A program made the translations under genes and the position numbers. A DNA stretch of 64,000 nucleotides, taken from positions 11,510,902-11,574,901 of the forward strand of contig NC_058516.1 in the NCBI RefSeq assembly GCF_020382885.2, read 5' to 3'. Under the pieces are notes generated by a model. That model did no database searches. It was not told the DNA's origin and saw only the letters and a list, made by a program, of their open reading frames with translations. Source of the DNA: Scatophagus argus (lineage: Eukaryota > Chordata > Actinopteri > Scatophagidae). Positions 39,001-48,100 of the stretch are shown here, one piece after another (within the stretch, counting starts at the first letter, position 1; every line of letters begins with the position of its first letter).

Positions 39001-39810
39001 GTCACGAGACAACTTTTGTTGTGACTTTGCGCTACATAAATAAATTGAATTGATTCTAATTTATAGCAGATACTCAGATACTTGCAGGTTATAAACAACA
39101 AAGTCTTATTTGGAGTGGACTAGCCTGTTAGGAGTGACATATTTTAACTGTCACTTTTTAATAAAAGCACTCACATTTCAGCAAAACGCACACAAATACA
39201 ATTAAATCTTCAGTATCAAGCCTTACCCTTGAAAACCCTGGAAACTTCAATCTAGACATTTGCATTATAGATGGAGGCCAATTCAGAACAGATCTTTGTT
39301 TGGCAGATACTGAGATGGTTGATCACAATGATAAATGTAATTTTTTTTATGCTAACATCTAAAAAAAAATCTAAATAAAAATCAAACCTGTGTGTGGGGA
39401 AAGTATGTAGCATAAAGGTCACAACTTACAGTCAATGTAATAGACCATATGTGTGACATTTGAATAATAAACAGTATTATTCTAGCACGTAGAAACAAAC
39501 AGATTTTGAAAATAATGTAAGCCAGTCTTACAACTCGTAAAGCCCTTTCAACAGTTGTTATTCTACTTAATCCCACACACATGATACCTCTGGCACCATT
39601 TCTTTCTACTGCTTTCTACTGTATTATAGACAGAGTAAATCATAACTTTAAAAGACAACATGCTAGCAGAGCGTATCAGATATTTAGGAAATAAAAAAAA
39701 AAGACCAGACCTGGTAACGTAAAAGATCTGTTGAACATTTGATAGATAAGAACTTTAACTCCGCATAAATACAGCCTGAGAAGAGGCACCAACACCGTCT
39801 GCAGCCACAT
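30024..39810 (-). CDS. dhrsx: DHRSX short-chain dehydrogenase/reductase, complete
   Basis: Human DHRSX is a polyprenol dehydrogenase/dolichal reductase needed to make dolichol for glycosylation. Seven coding exons, minus strand, in transcript order: 39810-39711, 34531-34424, 33867-33799, 32595-32494, 31913-31706, 31419-31212, 30206-30024 (TGA 30026-30024). They join in phase and give 325 residues (human 330). Residues 1-30 are a hydrophobic N-terminal segment (MWLQTVLVPLLRLYLCGVKV). The nucleotide-binding motif TGGTRGMG is at 46-53 and NNAG at 125-128. Catalytic Ser180 (NMSSATHY), Tyr205 and Lys209 (YSQSK) are present. The C terminus has GCYLYNGEKK and ELQAKLWKKSCELVG. The whole zbed1 gene sits in intron 1 on the same strand. 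Confidence 0.93.
30875..31094 (-). repeat. Teleost interspersed repeat B, inverted copy
   Basis: In dhrsx intron 6. Plus-strand text runs 'ggtcaaggcagatggccg', 'ttctgccttctaaaaggcag', 'gtgtcatgagataacttttg' and 'gcgctatataaataaactga', the reverse of the copy at 3430. Confidence 0.75.
32231..32476 (-). repeat. Repeat B, second subfamily, inverted copy
   Basis: In dhrsx intron 4. It holds 'gtttctgcctgttaaaagga', 'gtgtcttgagataactgtgt' and 'ggcactttaaataaaattga'. Its closest relative here is the direct copy at 43007-43228, not the copies at 3430 and 21366. Confidence 0.75.
33160..33310 (-). repeat. Repeat B fragment with TA-rich insertion
   Basis: In dhrsx intron 3. 'aaagcgtcacaagaggactt' and 'tttggtgctatatatatcta' lead into a TA/CA-rich microsatellite, then 'attgaactgaactgaattaa'. 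This is a decayed inverted tail of repeat B. Confidence 0.55.
34532..36279. other. dhrsx intron 1, portion downstream of zbed1
   Basis: No exon is seen. It contains two related segments, 'gctatccatccaatagttgt' near 35665 and 'gcaatccatccaatacttgt' near 35800, each followed by 'tgagaca/tgagata'. These are part of a low-level fish repeat. The zbed1 3' UTR must end in here. Confidence 0.5.
36280..38325 (-). CDS. zbed1: ZBED1 zinc-finger BED protein (domesticated hAT transposase)
   Basis: ZBED1 (human homologue of Drosophila DREF) is a nuclear DNA-binding regulator derived from a hAT transposase. The ORF is intronless and encodes 681 residues (human 694). The BED finger spans about residues 20-72 with Cys47, Cys50, His66 and His71, preceded by HPRAKSKVWKYFGFDT. 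The transposase-like core follows, with signatures such as PTFKTLMSTIDP, VVNCGVTTDLWQSQTQNRTY and FLNVATFLDPRYKKLPFLS. The C terminus holds the hAT dimerisation region (DPLLWWSSHAPLFPTLPKVL, then KRNRIAPALVDQQVFLYEN). I chose the ATG at 38325 because an acceptor (ttgttag/GTGC) at 38375 shows that the 5' UTR exon begins at 38374; the upstream open frame crosses into intron. The gene is nested in dhrsx intron 1 on the same strand, as in human. Confidence 0.94.
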   Translation of the reverse strand: MEGKGSGPSCSGLNLVAHPRAKSKVWKYFGFDTDADGCILHWKRIYCRVCMSQIAYSGNTSNLSYHLEKNHPVEFSEFVKSNTDQMREAFATAFSRIKTEPSGLYVQQQSQDTNLRQSLDYENRRHNDLTAAVINFICEGLYPVSVVEEPTFKTLMSTIDPGYSPPSKSDLVVKMLPQMYCRARDMVFNELTGVVNCGVTTDLWQSQTQNRTYISLSMHSVNYSSTNGFSVINKCLKTFEVQEDNTAENITRAMYEAFVEWEITHKVSGATTNGSVDIVKACSLLELSVEMPCLGHTINRAMDEAFQLPRVDSFLGCCRKLVDHFREPSMYLLKDKQKQHGLAQCTLITDRGRSWLATLAMVQRLKEQQVAVTATLRESSSSHHFSFDGPDWALVEGLIEILQPFKVVANMITSCRYPTISMVRPVLHMLLNTTLKVKEGDLKEISMTKEVISKVLSGTYSQNTQLSQEISTFLNVATFLDPRYKKLPFLSAQERSKVENHIIEEAKAILEKQIAERSCLDDFSLVSDEPPSKKQTPIRESSTSSVTQENPLAAIFCQSDADQSQEELHAQVVEELSNYKSQRVLGLNEDPLLWWSSHAPLFPTLPKVLQRYWCVPAMSVPCHRLFSSSGTVLCGKRNRIAPALVDQQVFLYENSRSYYEPEPCEDNLDNVWEENSCQPLG
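38375..39710. other. dhrsx intron 1, portion upstream of zbed1
   Basis: No coding exon is seen. A repeat B tail fragment lies at 38995-39054, inverted. The zbed1 5' non-coding exon should lie here or be shared with dhrsx exon 1. Confidence 0.5.
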
Positions 39811-39935
39811 CCCTCTGTTTCCTCCGAACAGCTTCCGAGTCCAACTGTGCTTCACGTTAATGAGTCCGACTCCGAGCCTGCACGGTATTAATAGTCCTTA
39901 GTTCCGCCCCCAAGAAATTTGCGTCATAAGATACC
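39811..39935 (-). promoter_or_regulatory. dhrsx (and possibly zbed1) promoter and 5' UTR
   Basis: Directly upstream of the dhrsx ATG, minus strand. There is a GC-box-like GGGGCGGAAC (complement of 39901-39910) and a CRE-like TTATGACGC (complement of 39921-39929). It is the only GC-rich block for several kilobases. zbed1 shows a 5' acceptor but no obvious first exon of its own, so a shared start is plausible. Confidence 0.4.
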
Positions 39936-40920
39936 ATAAAATGGTGCAGATTAACTGGAAAACAAGAAATAATATTTTTAAAATTTTCTTTTCATCCTAC
40001 TAGATTCTAGAATTGTAATTGTATTGTAGGTGCTTCCTGTGAGGGTAACTATCACCTTGAAGATTAAAAAATTAAAATGTAATTAAAGGCTGCATGTCCC
40101 TAGGAAATGATAATTCAAGAGTCTAGAACATATTAATATAAGAAGAGAAAGAAAGACAAAGAATATATATATATTTTATCTTTTTTATTAGCCTAAATTA
40201 ACACACAGGCTGCCCAAAGGTACAGCCTATAGCCCTCACAAGCACAGTGGCCATGGGTTGGTAAAATGTAATTCAGAGAAAACAGGACTAATTACTTAGT
40301 AATAAAATGTAATTAATTATATAAATGTGGTCGGGCTCATAAAATTATTGTTGTTTAGAAATTTTAAGTCACTCACTGTTGTGTCATTCTGAAAGATCAA
40401 CTCTACACAAGAAAATCTCTTTATTTCAATTAATGAAACTGTCTACACAGGCCAGGTAAGCTCAGTTTACACACTTAACAGCAAGATAATGTGTGTTTCA
40501 AGTTTTGTTTTTTTTTTCCTTCTGATGGTTTGGAGACACTGAAGTTGCTACTGCTGCTGCTGGAAATAAGGAGGTCAAAACCAACCAATCAGACAATTTT
40601 GAACTGCTGTCAAGGATCAACAGCGGTCAAAAAGAAGGTCTCTCTTTTCCAGAGTTTGAAAATTCTGGAATCAGCTGATGACCCCCATGTGATTTTTTTT
40701 TTTTTTTTGACCACCGTATGTAAATCTGCTTTAGGTTGCAAAATCTCCCAAATTCCAGGAAAACCCGTTTGTACCATCAGACAGACTGCAGATTAGACAT
40801 AGACCCTCGCAGCTCTGTGAATATAGAAAGTACAATGGGCACTCTATTAAGTCATAAACTCTTTTATGGAAGTAAAAATTCATACCAATTCAATTTCTTA
40901 ACAAACATGTATTCATGATG

Positions 40921-40963
40921 AGATAGATAGATACTTTATTGATCCCAGACTGGGAAATTACAG
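40921..40963 (+). repeat. LINE/SINE 3' end fragment
   Basis: AGATAGATAGATACTTTATT followed by 'gatcccagactgggaaatta' is a typical fish retroposon terminus. A related text, 'tttattaatcccaagatggg', occurs at 52462-52622. Confidence 0.5.
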
Positions 40964-41569
40964 AATCATCATCATGAGACAAGATATACTTTTGAGATTA
41001 CTCTCATAATGTGTTCTTTCTCAGTCCATCCCTAATGCAATTTGGAATGGTTGTGTTCCTCATTTGCTTGTGGGACAAATGAATACATTATAAAATTACA
41101 CTCATAATGTGTTATTTCTCGCGCTTCCCTAATAATAGGGTCTGGTTTCATGTATTAGTGAATCATGGGTTGAAGTTGGTGTGGTTGAAACAACAGCTGC
41201 TATTAATTCTACTTTCATTTCATATTAATATCATTTGTCATGGCCTGCTGTCCCTCTCTACAAGTACATTCATTTATGTGGGGAGGTAGTAAGTCTGATA
41301 ATTTTCTAATTTGGGGAGTGTATGACATTTGGCACAATATCAACAAATGATAAGCTTGCTGTTTTATCGGCACCAATTGAAATGTGACCAATATTTCCTG
41401 GGGGGAGGTGTGATTAGTGATGCTTAAGATTCTTTCATCTGTGGCTGAGGAAGACCCCTCATGATTATGGTCACCCCTTGACTTTACTTGCCAAAATTTG
41501 CCCTTGTGCATTATCATGTCAACATCACATCACAGATTATGACTGACTGACTGAAAGTTTAGTGTGGTG

Positions 41570-41855
41570 TGGTGATTTGCATTGTTTCGTCAAAGCAAGA
41601 GGGTTCTGGATAACTCCAGGTCTTGGACCTTCTGTACGGGATGTACATGTTCTCCCTGGCCTGCGTGGATTTTCTGAGGGTACCCTGGCTTCTTCCCACG
41701 TTAGGTGAATTGGCCACTCTATATTGCACATGTGCGTGATTGTCTGCGATTGACTGGTGACCAGTCGAGGGTGTACCCTGTTGTCAGTTGTCAACTGGGA
41801 TAGGTTCCACTCCCCCATGACCCAGCACTGATAAGCGGTATAAAAAATGAATGAA
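41570..41855 (+). repeat. Teleost interspersed repeat A, divergent copy
   Basis: Shares 'gcaagagggttctgg', 'atgttctccctggcctgcgt', 'tgactggtgaccagtcgagg' and 'gataagcggtataaaaaatg' with the copy at 1390. The B box is degraded. Confidence 0.7.
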
Positions 41856-43006
41856 TGAAAGAATGAATGGAAGATGACCCATGATGGACGCAAAATCCTC
41901 GAGAACCACCCTCAGAACTATACATCCAACTTTGCACACATGATATCCACCAGCAGGTTACCATGAAATATGCTGAGCCTGAGGCCTAATACAGACTTAA
42001 TGATTTAAAAAAAAATGGAGAAGGCTTGCGCTCATTGGCAAAAAGTCGCACTTACTAAAAAAATTGTATTCAGACAATATATGGATTCATTGATTGAACT
42101 TTGAAATATATTTTCCATGAAATAGATCATAAAGTTCATAAAGAACCAGTTTAGCAGTGCAGCCATTAGTGTAAAATAGTGGGAAACATTCATCCTGAAG
42201 GACTTGTCACCACCAAAAGCCCAACAACTGTGTTTCAAGTATCCTCTGAACTATTAATTAAGTAAGTGAACTGGATTAAAAAAGACATCAAGTACACAAA
42301 TCTGTGATGTTGGTCAGGTTTTCCTGGAAAACATTGCCTCTGTGAAAACACGACAAGGTTTTTCTGTCCATAGAGAAAAGGTGTGGAAATCATTTACATG
42401 GACAGCAAGAGAGAGAGAGAATAAATACTAAAAAGACTGAACAACCGACCAGGCGAGCTCATCTTAATTTGCCACCGGCATTCATACAGCAGATGGCGAG
42501 GGATGAATGAATTCTGTTATGTGGAAATACTTCTAAAAGTAACAGATGATGTCAACATGGATGGCTGCTAGTGTTTGTATAAAACAGTCTGCAAGCTCCT
42601 GGCTAAAATCAGGAAGTGTGAAGTAATATGTCATTCTCAAAGAACATCTCATCTACACTATTAAATTAAAGACAAAGGTTAAACCAGTTAAAACTTCTAA
42701 GTATTTGTCCCTTATCAGATGTACTTTAACCTGGTGAAAAGGTCACATTTTGTTGTTACTATCAGGGATGTTTCCAAACGCAGCACACGTAACCAGTAAA
42801 GTAAGTCTAACGTCCATAATAAAGTCCATAATAAAATCCATATTAACTTTATAATGTTATCTCAGCTATGTGTACAGAGCAACATTATCATTCATTCATG
42901 TTTCTGTCCACCCGATGAAGTTTGTCCAATATTCACTCTCCTTTTAGCCCTGGTTTGGTTGCCACCCACTTCTGAGAAAAATATCTGCCACTTTAGCTGC
43001 TCATTT

Positions 43007-43228
43007 TAATTCAATTCAATTTTATTTAAAGTGCCAATTCATAACACAGTTATCTCAAGACACTTTACAGGTGTGTAAACAACAACAAAAAAAGAAGAGA
43101 ATCAGAGAGAAACAGGTTCCAGGGCAAAACCCCACACTGAGTAACCATATGGTGACAGTGACGAGGAAAAACTTCCTTTTAACAGGCAGAAACCCCGAGC
43201 AGAACCAGACTCAGTGTAGACGGCCTTA
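43007..43228 (+). repeat. Repeat B, second subfamily, direct copy
   Basis: AATTCAATTCAATTTTATTT, 'gtgccaattcataacacagt', 'tttaacaggcagaaaccccg' and 'agactcagtgtagacggcct'. Inverted partner of 32231-32476. Confidence 0.75.
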
Positions 43229-44028
43229 GCTGCTGTGCTCCACTGTGTTCATCAGCTAGTCTCTAATTCTTCAGAGATTTAATTAAGTGTGGTGCCACAG
43301 CTTCCTGGTTTTGTCGTTCTATATTTTGTGTCCCACTTAAGTTAATTGCTCCAAATTGCTACAACAGCTTTCCGGGTTGACTGAATATAAAAAATACTGA
43401 AGCTGAATATGTTACTTTACCAATATGTTAGAGCAAAACAAAACAAATTGGGTAATATAAACTCAATATCAGATTGAATGAATAAAGTGAAACAAAATGG
43501 TAATTCAGACTCATTATTTTGCTAAGAATCTGCAGAATTCTGTAGATTTTTGAGGGCAAAAAGCTACTTTGAAGCTGCTTTGAGTCCATCAGGTTGCAAC
43601 CCAGACATTGTGTTTCACGGATAGTTTCCATATGTGAATCTTCCAATTAAAAACATCTTCAACTCCACACCACCTGAGCCCTAAATCCAGCTCTCTCACC
43701 GAGAAAATTCCATTCATTCACAAGGAAAGATGCTGAAAACAAGAGCTGCAAAAATCATCCGCACACAGACAATGAACACTTATTGTCAAGACAGCTTATC
43801 ATTGGCCAGTGGCACAAATTTACATATTACACATGTTGCTCACTTCCTTTACACGGAAACACTTTTACATTTGATATAAATTACAATTTTTTTTTTGCCA
43901 CTTATAGTGTGAGAATATTTCCCTTTAATTGTAAATCTCCAGTGGCTCTCATATGGTGTAGCTCTTGCTTACTAAGTTAATTACAACACATTAAGACATG
44001 AGAGGAGAGCATTTAAGGTTATGGACAA

Positions 44029-44060
44029 AAGAAAGACAGAAAGAAAGAAAGAAAGAAAAA
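44029..44060. repeat. (GAAA)n microsatellite
   Basis: About seven imperfect GAAA units. Confidence 0.8.
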
Positions 44061-44296
44061 TAATGTGATCACCCTCATAATCTTTGTCAGCTAACCCATC
44101 TTTACCTAATCCCAAGGCTAATTAGATATCCTTGTCTTATACAAAAATGTATAAGATATTAGACTGTCCCCAATTTTTTAATTTGATGTTTTACAAAAAA
44201 AAGAAAGAAAGAATTGAATTGAATAATAATAACCAAAGAGGTGGTCACCTTAAGATCAGGATCACCCTGCTGTCTCCTCCAGTATGTCCATGTCCA

Positions 44297-44485
44297 TCAG
44301 GTGCCGTGGTCACAGTCCACGTCCCGGCAGATGTACCACAGGATCACGTAGAGGATGAGCAGTATTGCGAAGATGAAGAGAGCCACCAGGATAGCCTTGG
44401 ACACGGGAGAGATGAAGGACTGCATCTGGGCTGAGGGGATCCTCGTTTCTGCACGCGCCGAGGGTGTCGGCGAGGCTGCAGACAT
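44297..44485 (-). CDS. Candidate small single-pass membrane protein, 62 residues
   Basis: The frame ends in a textbook membrane helix, KAILVALFIFAILLILYVIL, followed by a short polar tail WYICRDVDCDHGT. From the ATG at 44485 the product is 62 residues; a second Met at 44425 would give 42. The frame is open upstream to an acceptor with a strong CT tract (ctctccacggtgacag, exon from 44544), so this may be the last exon of a longer gene whose first exon I cannot place. The predicted topology has a Ser/Pro/Ala-rich N-terminal part and a Cys/Asp-rich C-terminal end. I do not recognise the family. The non-random membrane segment and the splice signal are the only support. Confidence 0.35.
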   Translation of the reverse strand: MSAASPTPSARAETRIPSAQMQSFISPVSKAILVALFIFAILLILYVILWYICRDVDCDHGT

Positions 44486-44623
44486 GTGTGCGCACACACA
44501 TGGCGAGGAAGTCCTCCTGATGTTGCGTAGAGGAGTTGGAGAAGCTGTCACCGTGGAGAGAGAGAGAGAGATAAAGCCTCTTCTCTGACCATTCGACTCA
44601 TTTAATATCATCATCAGCAACAT

Positions 44624-45160
44624 TTCTTTCTCTCATTCGTTTCTGAACATATCATGCTTTCTCCACATTAACTGTTAGCAGAAACAAAGGGTCATTTTCA
44701 GTGGCTGAGAACAATAAATGTGTCATTTCCATTGATGCATTGATTGGTTAATAAAAAGCTCGCAGATCTTAGTTATATTTTAAATTTATTTTATCATTAC
44801 TGTTGACTAATTATAGTCCGCTGTTGATTGTCTTTCTCAAATGTTTGTTTTTATAATATAGTCTCTTTTGTGGTTTGTAAACACTTAGTAATTGTATTTG
44901 ATTTTCTGCGTTTTTGTTTTATCCATCCCTACAGCTGATATGAGTCATTCCCACCACTAATCATTTTGTTTTCTGTAGGAGATATTTTGAACTAATTTGT
45001 TTTTGTTGACATTTATTTTTTCTTTTTTCGCAATCTAGCTTTTGCAAACAGACTTCCACGCCCAGTCTGTTCTTTAAAAGGCGGGAAGTAAGGACCGCAA
45101 GGGATCAGAGCCGCATCGGTGAATTGTACAGCACAGGTTGATCTGAAGTTGGAAGCCAAG
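44624..45160. other. Upstream region of the CD99-like gene
   Basis: AT-rich. A TATA-like TTTAAAA at 45073-45079 and a GC-rich patch (aggcgggaag) lie about 80 bases upstream of the ATG at 45161, and are the likely core promoter and 5' UTR. Confidence 0.35.
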
Positions 45161-48100
45161 ATGAAGTCTGGTCTGAGGGTTGCTTTCTTTCTGCTTCTGG
45201 TTACTGGAACAGTAACGGTAAAAGGTAAGGCGACTGTTGGACAAACGTTGTCTCTATCAATGAAAAACTGGTTCTTCTAATCGTTGCATGGAGATGATGC
45301 GTGAAGGGCTAAAAGGGGTCTATGCAATCACTCAAGAACAGGGGAGTTATGTGGGATTGACACAAACTTACCATAAGGCTTAAGGCTTACCTGAGGTCCA
45401 TGCTGTTTTTAAGCAAAAGATAGATGGTCCAACTGGTGAACCATCAATCTAGAAAGCTTATGCAATGGGTTTTGTGATTAATACTGTTTACCACAGTCCT
45501 GCGTCATTCTTGTCAGTAGAGAACTTTTTGACACATCACTAAAGGGGGTATGTCTTAGATCACAGCTTGTAAGGTTTACATCTGATGAGATGCTGTTCAT
45601 CCATCCATCCATTTTCTATACCGCTTATCCGTCAGGGTCGCGGGGGAGCTGGAGCCTCTCCCAGCTGACTATGGGCGAGAGGCGGGGTTCACCCTGGACT
45701 GGTCGCCAGTCAATCGCAGGGCGCATGTGGTTCACAAATGTCCAATAATAAATTCTAATCTAATTTGTTAGACCACCTTTTAGTAGTCTCTAACTTTTGT
45801 CTGTGGTTGTCATTTCCAATCCTATTGGTTCCTATTGAAGACATAAATCTATTTTTTTAAGGTTCAGAGGCCAGTGGCTAAACCTGCACCTTAATCCAAC
45901 AAAAACACAGGATCAAAAAGTGCTGCAAAGAAAACAGATTGCGCCTGTGAGATTAGCAGTTTTCAGGAGTTTGAAGACAGGGACAGTATGTCTTCCTTTC
46001 ACAATTTTTTTCCATTGTTCTTTCTTGTTACAGGATCTGACCTCTCTGATGCCCTAGATGACATTGGTGGGTGCTTCGATCTAAATTTGCTATTCAAAAT
46101 CATACATGCAAGTCAGCTTTAATGACACTAAAATGCAGTTTAATTGCTGACGTGAACGGCGCTCAATCAACTGAGGGGTACCAGTGGGGGTCTAGTCTTA
46201 GGGCGCCAAAATAGCTACATTAGCATGTGGCCATGCATGGTTAAACATCTGCATCCAAGGCGATCCTACAAGCGTAAACCGAACCTGTTTGTGATTTAGT
46301 GATGTTATGGCGTTTAAGGATGTGTTGGAGACATAGATGTTGAAATCACTTCAGTGTGAGTAAGGCTGTGGTAATGAGACAATAACAACAACAATAATGA
46401 TAACAGACACTGCTGTGATGCTGACAGATGTCTGGGTTAACGCCTCTGCATTGCATCATTTCTGCTGCCACTCAAGTATTGCACCTGTATCTGACCACCC
46501 TTTCACAGGAGTCCATGCACCCAACCTAATACTGTTTAGCTTTTATTTCCAGAAGAACATTGTCAGAATTTGAGACGGGAACACCTACAGAAACTACTTT
46601 ATACTGTTTTTTTCCTCTGCTGTCCTGATTTTATTTAATTATTTTACATTTATTCATGACAAAACCACAGCAAACATGAACCTTATAGACCTTTTACTGG
46701 GTTGCTGTATAATTCTATCATCTCCGAGTGAAGGGGCCTCATGTACCCCCCAACCAAAGTTCCAGAACTGGCTTGTATTATTAACCTGGAGCATTAGCTG
46801 CCCCAAGAATATGCACCATGACAACACAATATAACACAATAAAACTTTGTTTCTGGTTTACGTCCTTCTATGTATTGATGGGATTGATGATGATGATGTT
46901 TTGATGCTCACAGATCCCAGTCACGAAGCAGCCGTTCACCGACATAAGCGTGGTGAGTTTGCCAAACGCTATGGTTTTATCTTTTCTTTCATATGGGTAA
47001 TAAATTAGACAGATGTATTAAGTGTGATAAGGGTTTCACAGCACATATTGAAAAAGCTATTTCAACTCTGCTAAAGCAAACATATAGAAGGGATTTGCGA
47101 GTAAATGTCTAGGTGGACTTCTTGTCATTTGTAGAAATTATGCATTTTACTATAGGCTGCAGTACATATTAAAATCACTCTATTTGTTTCATAGCCAAAT
47201 GTTTTTGGATGTTGAATAATGTATATGATGCATTTATCTAGACTGACATAAGGCCCGAGGAGGAGTTTAAAGATACACACCCAGATTTTCCAAATAGGAA
47301 CCACAATTTCCAAAGTTTCCCCGCAGCTTGAAATATTAGCTAAGCTCTTTAAGTTTCACAACATCGTCAGACTTAATGTTGGACTGTTGCAATTGAAGCA
47401 GGGAGGGGATCTCTACATGTGTGTTAACTTTGTTTTTTTTTTCATATCTTTCCTCAAACAGGATTTAGCGTGTTTGATATTCTTCGCGGGAATGGTGAGT
47501 AGCTTCAGGAATTAGTGATAATTAGTTATTCAATCTATTCACATTGACTTGACAATGAAATTTTGCATTTTGGGCATAATTATTTTTCTGAGTGAGGAGT
47601 AAAACATAGTGAGGCCTTCTGTTTATGCATCTCTATGTTACAGGAGCTTCTTCTGTAGGACCCAAACCCACTAAAGCCACTGGAGGAAGTAAGCCTGCAA
47701 ACACCATATTAATTCAAATTTACTGCCTCTTTACCACACTGGCAAAAGAGGCCTAGCAATATATTGTAACAGTCATAATCATTATTATTGGATTTCATTT
47801 TTCTCTAATATTCTGTTTTAGATGACTTTGGATTGGATCTGGTACATGCTCTTAAGCCAGGGAAAACTCATTCATTGATGATTTTAATTTCGAAATGGTT
47901 CTTATATTAAACTAGAACACGCTCTAACAAAGATATGACTGATATACATACAGCTGATATGAATAATTTGCAAGTAGATTTTCGTTAATTAAAGCTGTGT
48001 AACTTGTGAATGAAAACTGCTACGCGAAACTTAGGCCAAACTGTAAAATCTGGAAGAGCTGATCAAACATGGATCAAGATTTTCACAACCATGTTTTAGT

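Larger units (their letters stand above)
39936..44296. other. Intergenic region between dhrsx and the small membrane ORF
   Basis: Contains repeats at 40921-40963, 41570-41855 and 43007-43228 and a GAAA microsatellite near 44029-44060. No gene is recognised. Confidence 0.6.

Noticed and set aside
44565..44572. GA/CT run near 44560 as a possible repeat array
   Set aside because: Short dinucleotide run that more likely serves as the polypyrimidine tract of the minus-strand acceptor.
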